The notes below the pieces were generated by a model. It was not told where the DNA came from and did not search any database. It saw only the letters and a list, made by a program, of their open reading frames with translations. Of a stretch of 6,495 nt of DNA, positions 1 to 5,634 are shown piece after piece. How positions within the stretch are numbered: the stretch's first letter is position 1; every line of letters starts with the position of its first letter. Source of the stretch: Pseudomonadota bacterium (lineage in GTDB: Bacteria; Pseudomonadota; Alphaproteobacteria; Rhizobiales; Xanthobacteraceae); NCBI GenBank assembly GCA_023405565.1, contig JAEXXW010000093.1, positions 1 to 6,495 of the forward strand. Direction: 5' to 3'. The position numbers and the translations under genes were made by a program.

Positions 1-544
1 GCTGAAAGCCGATCGGCACCGACGTCGAGTGGAACGGGTAGCCGCCGGCATCCACGAGGATGAGCTTCTCGACGCGCGTAGGCTCAGCGAGTGCCGCCCG
101 CCACGCCACAGCGCCGCCAAGTGAATTGCCGCTTGTGATACAGCGTTGCACGCCCAGCTTGTCCAGTAGAGCAAACATCACACGGACATCGTTGTCGACC
201 GAATATGCGTTGTCAGGGGAGGGGCCGGTCAGTCCGAAACCCGGCAGGTCAAAACGGATGATACGCTTTTTGCCTTTCAGCGCGTCCGCCCAACCGTCCC
301 AGGCATGCAATGAGGAGCCGGTGCCGTGCATCAGAACGAGCGGCGCTGGGTCGTCGCGCGGACCCTCGTCGCGTACATGCACTTTCGTGCCGGCAACATC
401 GATGAACCGCGAAGGCGGCGGCGCCCATCGTGCCTTCAGATCATCGACACTCAGTTCCGGCGCCCAGGTCAGCGCCAGAAAGGCGCCGCTGGCGAGGGCG
501 AGCACGATCACAAGTGCTGCAACAATCGTCATAACCGCTTTCAT
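1..544 (-). CDS. Alpha/beta hydrolase with N-terminal membrane anchor (C-terminus beyond the window)
   Basis: Only the first 181 residues are present; the C-terminal part runs off the left edge. Residues about 4-26 form a hydrophobic segment (uncleaved anchor or signal peptide), so the catalytic domain probably sits on the periplasmic side. The hydrolase fold begins near residue 46. HGTGSS at 73-78 is the oxyanion-hole loop, DLPGFG at 99-104 is the typical strand-4 loop, and GNSLGG at 139-144 is the nucleophile elbow with Ser141 as predicted nucleophile. The catalytic acid and histidine would lie in the missing part. The ATG at 544 was chosen because it directly precedes the hydrophobic segment; there is no clear Shine-Dalgarno in front of it. 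It lies 87 bases downstream of the LysR gene on the same strand and may be co-transcribed. The substrate cannot be told; the family includes esterases, haloalkane dehalogenases, epoxide hydrolases and C-C bond hydrolases. Confidence 0.88.
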   Translation of the reverse strand, partial: MKAVMTIVAALVIVLALASGAFLALTWAPELSVDDLKARWAPPPSRFIDVAGTKVHVRDEGPRDDPAPLVLMHGTGSSLHAWDGWADALKGKKRIIRFDLPGFGLTGPSPDNAYSVDNDVRVMFALLDKLGVQRCITSGNSLGGAVAWRAALAEPTRVEKLILVDAGGYPFHSTSVPIGFQ

Positions 545-631
545 GGCGAAGCGATGTCGGCCGTTGATGACGCAAGATAGCGAACGAACTGGATGTCTTT
601 GTGGCCATGGCTGCGGCCGGATACCGCAAGG

Positions 632-1552
632 CTATCGGTTCCCGCCTTTCTGCGTCCGGCCTGCATTCAGCGTCTGCTGCACCACCTGACGCAAGATCTC
701 GGTGATGCTGTCGGCGAGGATCGTGTGCGGACGGCGTGCCGCCGTCACGAGCGCCACCGTGCTCTTGAGCGTTGGCCGCGCGATCGGTCGCGCGACGATG
801 CCTGAACCCGACATGCCCGCGCGCACGACGTTATAGGGCACGACGGCATGGCCATAGCCTTCGCGCACGAGCTGCAGCATGTTGGAAATGGCATCGATCT
901 CGAGCGCGATCTTCAGCTTCACGCCGCTGCGTGCAGCCTCCGCTTCGACAAGCGAGCGAATTGGATGTGGTGCCGCCGGCGAGATCAGATCGTATTGATC
1001 GAGCGAACGGAAGGACACCGTGCCGGATTTGATGCCGCGCGCCGCGCTCAAAAGGCAGATCGATTCGGTGAGGATTGGCTCGAGCTTCAACAGCGGTGAG
1101 GGCGTCGGGTTGTGGATCACCGCAACATCGATGCGGCCTGCGAGCAGCCGCTCCTGCAGCGAGACGCTCAGCGCTTCCATGATCGTGAGCTCGGCGTTTC
1201 GATAGCGATCGCGCACGGCACGCACGACCGGCATCGTCAGCACCTGTCCGATCGATGGCGGCAAGCCAATCGCAACCTTGCCGGCGAGATCGGCATCGCT
1301 GCCGGTGACCGCGTGCCGCGCCCCATCAAGCTGATGCAGGATGCCCTTGGCATAGACGAGGAAGCGCTGGCCGGCGTCGGTCAGTTGTGCGCCGCGTCCG
1401 TTGCGATGAAAGAGTTGCAAATTCAGGTCGTCTTCCAGGGCGCGCACCTGGCGGCTGATCGCCGGTTGCGTCGTGCGCATCACCGCCGAGGCACGGCTGA
1501 AGCTGCCAAGTTCAGCGACATTCACAAAATATTCGATCTGCCGGAAATTCAT
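632..1552 (-). CDS. LysR-family transcriptional regulator
   Basis: This 306-residue protein has the usual LysR length. The N-terminal winged helix-turn-helix covers about residues 1-60, with the recognition part around TTQPAISRQVRALE (27-40) and the family's TDAG signature at 58-61. After a linker helix, about residues 90-295 form the periplasmic-binding-protein-like effector domain. I took the ATG at 1552 rather than an in-frame ATG at 1645: family members begin at the MNFRQIEYF motif, GGGAAG lies about 9 bases upstream, and the longer reading would translate the inverted repeat at 1568-1585. It is divergent from the TTT receptor and dioxygenase genes, so it probably regulates them and itself from the shared intergenic region, in response to the compound those proteins handle. 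The effector is unknown. Confidence 0.95.
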   Translation of the reverse strand: MNFRQIEYFVNVAELGSFSRASAVMRTTQPAISRQVRALEDDLNLQLFHRNGRGAQLTDAGQRFLVYAKGILHQLDGARHAVTGSDADLAGKVAIGLPPSIGQVLTMPVVRAVRDRYRNAELTIMEALSVSLQERLLAGRIDVAVIHNPTPSPLLKLEPILTESICLLSAARGIKSGTVSFRSLDQYDLISPAAPHPIRSLVEAEAARSGVKLKIALEIDAISNMLQLVREGYGHAVVPYNVVRAGMSGSGIVARPIARPTLKSTVALVTAARRPHTILADSITEILRQVVQQTLNAGRTQKGGNR

Positions 1553-1567
1553 TGGGCGCTTCCCAAT

Positions 1568-1585
1568 CCGGTTATTACCAACCGG
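1568..1585. promoter_or_regulatory. Perfect inverted repeat, candidate LysR operator
   Basis: CCGGTT, six spacer bases, then AACCGG: a perfect 6-bp dyad centred at about 1576.5, just upstream of the regulator's start codon and of the candidate rightward promoter. LysR proteins usually bind interrupted dyads in such divergent regions and repress their own gene from them. The spacing here does not give the textbook T-N11-A inside the dyad, so the assignment is inference. Confidence 0.45.
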
Positions 1586-1590
1586 CATAA

Positions 1591-1620
1591 TTGATAGGAT
1601 GATTTGTTGAATTGTATCTG
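1591..1620 (+). promoter_or_regulatory. Candidate sigma70-type promoter for the receptor-dioxygenase genes
   Basis: TTGATA (1591-1596) and TATCTG (1615-1620) are separated by 18 bases. The first is one mismatch from the -35 consensus; the second is a poor -10, as expected for an activated promoter. The region is AT-rich relative to its surroundings. It would start transcription near 1627 and leave a leader of about 70 bases. This is assigned by eye only. Confidence 0.3.
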
Positions 1621-1630
1621 CTGCGCTCCG

Positions 1631-1657
1631 TTCGTAAAGTTTCAAAACTGGTACGAA
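1631..1657. repeat. Nested dyad in the leader of the receptor gene
   Basis: Outer arms TTCGTA (1631-1636) and TACGAA (1652-1657) and inner arms AGTTT (1638-1642) and AAACT (1645-1649) share one centre of symmetry, separated by a 1/2-base mismatch. With only two bases between the inner arms it looks more like a DNA operator than a good RNA hairpin. It falls just downstream of the candidate promoter, where a bound protein would block or pause transcription. Confidence 0.45.
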
Positions 1658-1684
1658 GCTTGCCGGGTGCCGATCGGTGCAAAC

Positions 1685-1690
1685 AGAGGA
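1685..1690 (+). promoter_or_regulatory. Shine-Dalgarno deciding the receptor start
   Basis: AGAGGA ends six bases before the ATG at 1697. This supports that start over the in-frame ATG at 1604, which has no comparable site and would place 31 non-secretory residues before the signal peptide. Confidence 0.7.
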
Positions 1691-1696
1691 CGGTCA

Positions 1697-2677
1697 ATGA
1701 CAGTCAAGCTTTCGAAACTGGTGCTGACAATTTTTGCGTTTGCCTTCGCAATAAGCGGAGCGCATGCGCAAACTTCGAGTTATCCGGAACGTCCGATCAC
1801 GATGATCGTGACGTTTGCCGCGGGCGGCTCATCCGACGTGCTGGCCCGCGCTGTCGCGAATGCGATGTCGCAAGGTCTTGGCAAACAGGTCGTGGTTGAA
1901 AACCGCCCCGGCGCCGGCGGCAATATCGGAGCCGAAGCGGTGTCGAAGGCGGCGTCGGATGGATACACAATTCTGTTTGGTACCAACGGCACGCTCGGCA
2001 TCGGGCCGGCCCTGTACAAGAACCTGCGCTATAATCCGCAGAAAGATCTCGTGCCGGTTGGGCTTCTGCATCAGCTTCCGCTGGTGCTGATCGTCAATCC
2101 GCAGGTGCCGGCGACCAATCTTGGCGAGCTGATCGCCTATGCCAAGAGCAATCCGGGCAAGCTGACTTTTGCATCGGCCGGTATCGGCTCCGCATCGCAT
2201 CTGACTGCGGAATTGTTCAAGATCGCCGCCGGCATCGATATCCTGCATGTGCCTTACAAAGGTGGCGGCGCGGCGACGGCCGATCTGATTTCCGGCCAGG
2301 TGTCGATGATGCTGGAAACGATCCCGAATGCGCTGCCGCTGGCGCGTGGTGGTCAGATGCGGGCGCTCGGCGTGACGACGAAAGAGCGTTCCATCAATGC
2401 TCCCGATCTTCCGACCTTTGCAGAAGCGGGCCTGCCGAAATTCGATGTCAGCGCATGGACCGGATTGTTCGTACCTGCCGGCACGCCCAAGGCGATTGTC
2501 GATCGGCTGAATGCCGAGACCATCCGCATTTCGAAAGATCCGGCCTATGTCGCGCAGATCAAGAACATGGGGACGGATGTCGCCAGTTCCTCGCCAGAGG
2601 CCTTCGATGCCTTTGTGCGCAAGGATGTTGCGAACTGGACCGAAGCGATCCAGCGGTCGGGGACACGCGTGGAATAA
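1697..2677 (+). CDS. Tripartite tricarboxylate transporter (TTT) substrate-binding protein, Bug/TctC family
   Basis: This is a 326-residue periplasmic receptor of normal family length. A Sec signal peptide occupies about residues 1-24: Lys4 and Lys7, a hydrophobic core at 8-20, and cleavage after AHA before Gln25. The mature protein opens with the family hallmark YPERPI (29-34), then FAAGGSSD (40-47, ligand loop), NRPGAGG (69-75) and DGYT (88-91). Family members bind small carboxylates or related anions between two lobes and normally deliver them to TctA/TctB membrane subunits. Neither subunit is in this window, so this is an orphan receptor of the kind hugely expanded in Bordetella and Bradyrhizobium; some act in sensing rather than uptake. 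It is followed 45 bases later by a 2-oxoglutarate dioxygenase on the same strand, suggesting that the receptor's ligand is the dioxygenase substrate or its product. The substrate cannot be read from the sequence. Confidence 0.95.
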   Translation: MTVKLSKLVLTIFAFAFAISGAHAQTSSYPERPITMIVTFAAGGSSDVLARAVANAMSQGLGKQVVVENRPGAGGNIGAEAVSKAASDGYTILFGTNGTLGIGPALYKNLRYNPQKDLVPVGLLHQLPLVLIVNPQVPATNLGELIAYAKSNPGKLTFASAGIGSASHLTAELFKIAAGIDILHVPYKGGGAATADLISGQVSMMLETIPNALPLARGGQMRALGVTTKERSINAPDLPTFAEAGLPKFDVSAWTGLFVPAGTPKAIVDRLNAETIRISKDPAYVAQIKNMGTDVASSSPEAFDAFVRKDVANWTEAIQRSGTRVE

Positions 2678-2680
2678 GCC

Positions 2681-2697
2681 GGTTATCGACGATAGCC
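2681..2697 (+). other. Small intercistronic hairpin
   Basis: GGTTATC and GATAGCC pair over 7 bp (one G.U) around a GAC loop, three bases after the receptor stop codon. There is no T tract, so it is not a standard terminator. It could stabilise the receptor mRNA or set unequal expression of receptor and enzyme. Weak structure. Confidence 0.35.
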
Positions 2698-2710
2698 AAG
2701 GATGATGCTG

Positions 2711-2716
2711 AAGGAG
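2711..2716 (+). promoter_or_regulatory. Shine-Dalgarno deciding the dioxygenase start
   Basis: AAGGAG, a near-perfect match to the anti-Shine-Dalgarno, ends six bases before the ATG at 2723. The in-frame ATGs at 2702 and 2705 lie upstream of it and have no such site, so they are unlikely starts. Confidence 0.85.
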
Positions 2717-2722
2717 CAATGC

Positions 2723-3535
2723 ATGGCCTATGAATCCATCACAGTGACGCCGGTCTCGCCGCATATCGGTGCCGAGATCGGCAATATCGACCTGACCAAA
2801 CCGCTGCCGAACAAGCAGGTCGAGGAATTGCACAAGGCATTCATCCAGTATCAGGTCATCTTCTTCCGCGATCAGAAAATCTCGTTCGACGACCAGATCC
2901 GCCTCGGCCGCTATTTCGGTCCGCTCGGTTCACATGTCGGAAAATCGACCATCAGCAAGACGACCGAGAATCCTTACGTTCGTAAATTCCATTACGACGA
3001 GACCTCGCAGCAGATATCAGGCGAGAATTTCCACAGCGATCAGTCCTGCGCGGACGTGCCGCCGCTCGGCAGCATTCTCTACAATCACACGGTGCCGCCG
3101 GATGGCGGCGGCGACACGATGTTTGCCTCGATGTATGCGGCCTATGATGCGCTCTCGCCGCGCATGAAGGCTTATCTCGAGGGGCTGACGGCGACGCATG
3201 ACGGCACGCGCGTGTTTGGTCCCGGCACACCTGTGTCGGTGCATCCGGTGATCATCAAGCATCCGGAGAGCGGCAAGAAGGTGATCTTCGTCAACACCGA
3301 CTTCACGGCGAAGATCAACGATGTGCCGCGCCTCGAAGGCGAGCGGATGTTGCAATTCCTGATCGATCACTGCAACAAGCCGGAATGGACCTGCCGCTTC
3401 CGCTGGCGCCCGCATTCGATTGCCTTCTGGGACAATCGCTGCACGCATCACAAGGCGATCTGGGATTACTGGCCGAATGTGCGGTCCGGCTTCCGCATCC
3501 AGATCGAGGGTACGGCAGCGCCGATGGCGGCATAA
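2723..3535 (+). CDS. TauD/TfdA-family Fe(II)/2-oxoglutarate-dependent dioxygenase
   Basis: This 270-residue cytoplasmic enzyme would couple decarboxylation of 2-oxoglutarate to hydroxylation of a substrate, often releasing sulfite, an alcohol or a phenol. The iron triad is visible: His104 and Asp106 in FHSD, and His243 in the WDNRCTHH segment. Arg254, 11 residues after His243, is placed like the 2-oxoglutarate-binding Arg266 of E. coli TauD, and Thr132 in GGGDT matches its Thr126. By eye alignment from memory, His71 and Arg258 match TauD His70 and Arg270, which hold the taurine sulfonate, so an anionic substrate is likely. The lid segment between about residues 160 and 175 is some 20 residues shorter than in TauD, so taurine itself is not assured. 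Alternatives are alkyl sulfates, other sulfonates, aryloxyalkanoates or a related carboxylate. It is probably co-transcribed with the upstream receptor. Confidence 0.93.
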   Translation: MAYESITVTPVSPHIGAEIGNIDLTKPLPNKQVEELHKAFIQYQVIFFRDQKISFDDQIRLGRYFGPLGSHVGKSTISKTTENPYVRKFHYDETSQQISGENFHSDQSCADVPPLGSILYNHTVPPDGGGDTMFASMYAAYDALSPRMKAYLEGLTATHDGTRVFGPGTPVSVHPVIIKHPESGKKVIFVNTDFTAKINDVPRLEGERMLQFLIDHCNKPEWTCRFRWRPHSIAFWDNRCTHHKAIWDYWPNVRSGFRIQIEGTAAPMAA

Positions 3536-3545
3536 TGTTAGAAAG

Positions 3546-3579
3546 GGTGAGGGCGGCTTGCCTGAAAGTCGCTCTCACC
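3546..3579 (+). terminator. Terminator-like hairpin after the dioxygenase gene
   Basis: Arms 3546-3558 and 3567-3579 pair over 13 bp, including two G.U pairs, with an 8-base loop, starting 11 bases after the dioxygenase stop codon. No T run follows (the next bases are AATTGTGACG), so it is either a weak intrinsic terminator or an mRNA 3'-end stabiliser. Because two of the pairs are G.U when read on the plus strand and would be mismatched A/C on the other, it is built to fold in plus-strand RNA. Confidence 0.55.
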
Positions 3580-3739
3580 AATTGTGACGATACGACGACA
3601 TTTTCAGCTACAGCTTTGCGGATGGCACGCTGACGATTGGAGCAATTCCAAGTCCGGTGTGTCATCCGTGCAAAAGCGTTGCCAGATTGCCGCTTGTATT
3701 TGCGCGGGTCTGCCGATAGCTCTCTGTCTCATTCCTCGC

Positions 3740-3744
3740 AAGGA
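3740..3744 (+). promoter_or_regulatory. Shine-Dalgarno deciding the lpxD-type start
   Basis: AAGGA ends six bases before the ATG at 3751. The in-frame ATG at 3637 would add 38 residues with no LpxD-like character and has no comparable site. Confidence 0.7.
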
Positions 3745-3750
3745 CAGAGA

Positions 3751-4785
3751 ATGCAGCCTGCGTCGCCTGGCAATGCGCGCTTCTTTGAAAGAAGCGGACC
3801 CCATCCTCTGGCCTCGGTGGTTGAAGCGGCGGGCGGTGTATCGGAAGCAAACGATCAACTGGTCTTTGATGGCGTAGCGCCGTTGCAGGCCGCTGGTCCG
3901 GCGCAGGTCAGTTTTCTCGATAACAGGCGTTATACGTCCTTCCTCGACATCACACGTGCGGGTGCGGTGATCGTGCATCCGGACATGCAGGCACAGGTGC
4001 CTGCGAGCGCGATCGCCATCGTCACCAAGGATCCTTATGCCGGCTGGGCGCGTGTTGCGGCGCTGTTCCATCCGGCGCCATCGGTCTCACCGGGAATTCA
4101 TCCGACCGCCATTGTCGATGATACGGCCCTTGTCGATCCAAGCGCGGAATTGGGGCCGGGCTGTGTGGTCGAAGCGGGTGCCGAGATCGGTCCCGGCTGC
4201 CGGATCGGACCATATGCGGTGATCGGCAGCGGCGTCGTGCTGGGGCGGGATTGCCGTGTCGGCGCGCATGCCAGTATCAGCCATGCCTTGCTGGGTGATC
4301 GCGTCTACATTTATCCGGGTGCGCGCATCGGCCAGGAAGGCTTCGGTTTCGCGGTGACCAAGACCGGCTTCCTGACCGTGCCACAACTCGGCCGCGTGCT
4401 GTTGTATGACGATGTCGAGGTCGGCGCCAATTCCACCATCGATCGCGGATCGGCGGGCGATACGATCATCGGCGCCGGCTCGCGCCTCGATAATCTCGTG
4501 CAGATCGGACACAACGTCGTGCTGGGACGATGCTGCATCGTCGTCGCGCAGGTCGGTATTTCAGGTTCGACGATTCTGGGCGATTTCGTGCAGGTCGGCG
4601 GGCAGGCGGCGATGGCCGGACATCTGCGCATCGGAGATGGCGCGCAGATCGGTGCGCAGGCCGGAGTCATTTCCGACGTTGAGCCGAATGCGCGGATGCT
4701 TGGCAGCCCGGCGCAGCCAAGCCGTGATTTTTTCCGGCAGATCGCGTTGCTGAAAAAATTGCTGCCAAAGCGTTCCGGGCAGTAA
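3751..4785 (+). CDS. lpxD: UDP-3-O-acylglucosamine N-acyltransferase (LpxD), solitary copy
   Basis: LpxD transfers a 3-hydroxyacyl chain from acyl carrier protein to the amino group of UDP-3-O-acylglucosamine, an early cytoplasmic step of lipid A synthesis. The 344 residues match the usual length. The N-terminal uridine-binding domain (about 15-105) has VSFLDNRRY (53-61), matching the E. coli segment with the uracil-contacting Phe and Asn. Residues about 115-315 are left-handed beta-helix hexapeptide repeats. GQEGFGF (194-200), the STIDRG segment (228-233) and QIGHNV (251-256) are family signatures, with His254 matching catalytic His239 of E. coli. The C-terminal helix (about 325-340) would bind acyl carrier protein. 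It is not beside bamA, fabZ, lpxA or lpxB, and the preceding hairpin and 215-base gap suggest its own transcription unit. It may be a second LpxD of the genome with different acyl preference. Confidence 0.9.
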   Translation: MQPASPGNARFFERSGPHPLASVVEAAGGVSEANDQLVFDGVAPLQAAGPAQVSFLDNRRYTSFLDITRAGAVIVHPDMQAQVPASAIAIVTKDPYAGWARVAALFHPAPSVSPGIHPTAIVDDTALVDPSAELGPGCVVEAGAEIGPGCRIGPYAVIGSGVVLGRDCRVGAHASISHALLGDRVYIYPGARIGQEGFGFAVTKTGFLTVPQLGRVLLYDDVEVGANSTIDRGSAGDTIIGAGSRLDNLVQIGHNVVLGRCCIVVAQVGISGSTILGDFVQVGGQAAMAGHLRIGDGAQIGAQAGVISDVEPNARMLGSPAQPSRDFFRQIALLKKLLPKRSGQ

Positions 4786-4813
4786 CCGTCGTCGAGACAG
4801 TAACCGATCTGGC

Positions 4814-5062
4814 TTAATCGGCCGGCTTGTCCTTGAAATAGGGCTCGACCTTGCCCTTCAGTTTGATGGTCAGTGGCTTGCCGAACCGGTCTTTGGCGAC
4901 GCCGGCCGCGACACGGATCCAGCCCTCGCTGATGCAATATTCCTCGACATTGGTCTTTTCCTTGCCGTCGAAGCGAATGCCGATATCGCGCGACAGGAGC
5001 TCCTCATTGTAGTGAGGGCTGTCGGGATCGACGGAGAGGCGGTCGGGAAACGTGTCGGTCAT
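4814..5062 (-). CDS. DUF3297 family protein
   Basis: This 82-residue soluble, charged protein carries the pattern I associate with DUF3297: PDRLSVDPDSPHYN near the N-terminus, an IGIRFDGKE segment, VEEYCISEGW in the middle and LKGKVEPYF near the end. The full family length is present. The family is widespread in Gram-negative bacteria and has no established function; no catalytic motif or membrane segment is visible. The gene converges on the lpxD-type gene with 28 bases between stop codons and no obvious shared terminator. The ATG at 5062 has no strong Shine-Dalgarno; upstream is only a weak GCGAG. It is separated from the RidA-like gene upstream by 116 bases holding a hairpin. Confidence 0.88.
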   Translation of the reverse strand: MTDTFPDRLSVDPDSPHYNEELLSRDIGIRFDGKEKTNVEEYCISEGWIRVAAGVAKDRFGKPLTIKLKGKVEPYFKDKPAD

Positions 5063-5109
5063 GATGGCTCGCAGATGGGTCGTATCAGTGGCGCCGTCCT
5101 AAGCCCTTG

Positions 5110-5159
5110 GGCGCCCATTCGCAATGCACTTGCATGGCCGGCGAATGGGGCCTGTTTTT
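5110..5159 (+). terminator. Long hairpin with T tract on the plus strand
   Basis: CCCATTCGC (5114-5122) and GCGAATGGG (5141-5149) pair perfectly; GGC (5110-5112) and GCC (5150-5152) extend the stem to 12 bp across a single bulged base. The 18-base loop holds a smaller ATGC/GCAT hairpin. TTTTT follows at 5155-5159, the layout of an intrinsic terminator for rightward transcription. Both neighbouring genes are on the minus strand, where the stem comes about 26 bases after the RidA-like stop codon but with the A-rich side first. It may stop read-through coming from lpxD, or act in both directions. Confidence 0.55.
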
Positions 5160-5178
5160 GTTCTGACAGATGCCGGGA

Positions 5179-5634
5179 TTACTTGTCGCCGACCACGGCC
5201 ACAGCTGAAATCTCCAGCATCATGCCGACCGCCGGCAGGCTATGGACGGTGATGGTGGTGCTGGCCGGAAAGTTGCCTTCCGGCCAGAACTCGCGCCGGA
5301 TCGGCATCAGCGGATCGATCAGCCGCGGATCGGTGAGATAGACGGTGATGTTCACCACATCCTTGATGCCGCCGCCGCCGCGCTTGGCCACGGCATCGAT
5401 GGCGCGGAAGATCACGCGCGCCTGACCTTCGAAGTCGCCGGCCATCGACTTGCCCTGCTCGTCAACGAGACCAGTCTGGCCTGAAATCCAGATCGTCCTG
5501 CCGCCTTCAGTGACGACGCCGGGCGAGAAGCCGCGCGACTGCGCGCGGTCGGCCTTCAGATAGTCGCGGGCCTGAAGCGGCGTGGCGGTAAAGGCAACAA
5601 GTCCGAGAGTGAGGAGCAGGCCAAGGCGGATCAT
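5179..5634 (-). CDS. Exported RidA/YjgF/YER057c-family protein lacking the catalytic arginine
   Basis: The 151-residue product has a Sec signal peptide at about residues 1-22 (Arg3, hydrophobic core 4-16, cleavage after LQA), which is unusual because classic RidA works in the cytoplasm. The Rid domain spans about 38-149: WISGQTGL (49-56), DFEGQARVIFRAIDAV (67-82), VVNITVYLTD (93-102), FPAS (122-125) and the final LEISAVAV (140-147). RidA hydrolyses reactive enamines and imines using an arginine (Arg105 in E. coli) in the segment corresponding to FPAS; here Ser125 takes its place, while Glu141 matches E. coli Glu120. This puts it with the arginine-less Rid subfamilies of unknown activity. I chose ATG 5634 over 5646 because GGAG lies six bases ahead of it and the signal peptide then starts cleanly. 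It lies downstream of the kelch gene on the same strand. Confidence 0.9.
   Translation of the reverse strand: MIRLGLLLTLGLVAFTATPLQARDYLKADRAQSRGFSPGVVTEGGRTIWISGQTGLVDEQGKSMAGDFEGQARVIFRAIDAVAKRGGGGIKDVVNITVYLTDPRLIDPLMPIRREFWPEGNFPASTTITVHSLPAVGMMLEISAVAVVGDK

Noticed and set aside
612..628. Small hairpin (TGCGG/CCGCA) just after the LysR stop codon, considered as a terminator
   Set aside because: Only 5 bp with a 7-base loop and no T tract; it does not support separating the LysR and hydrolase genes into different transcripts.
60..689. Plus-strand open frame of 209 codons at the left end
   Set aside because: It lies antisense to the alpha/beta hydrolase and the end of the LysR gene, and its translation has low-complexity Ser/Arg/Pro composition with no domain.
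1553..1645. N-terminal extension of the LysR protein from an ATG at 1645
   Set aside because: The family starts at MNFRQ; the extension would place the promoter region and dyad inside coding sequence.
1829..2833. Long minus-strand open frame of 334 codons opposite the TTT receptor gene
   Set aside because: Its translation is rich in Arg and His without recognisable motifs, and the opposite strand encodes an unmistakable receptor with signal peptide and family motifs. It is a high-GC shadow frame.
3637..3750. N-terminal extension of LpxD by 38 residues
   Set aside because: The extra residues do not resemble LpxD, and a good Shine-Dalgarno sits just before the ATG at 3751.
3604..4071. Minus-strand open frame of 155 codons over the lpxD upstream region
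   Set aside because: No ribosome-binding site or recognisable motif, Arg-rich translation, and most of it is antisense to the LpxD N-terminal domain. The 3536-3750 gap holds only the hairpin and small dyad listed.
4311..4937. Minus-strand open frame of 208 codons opposite lpxD and DUF3297
   Set aside because: It overlaps two well-supported genes in other frames and has a Pro/Arg/Ser-rich sequence without motifs.
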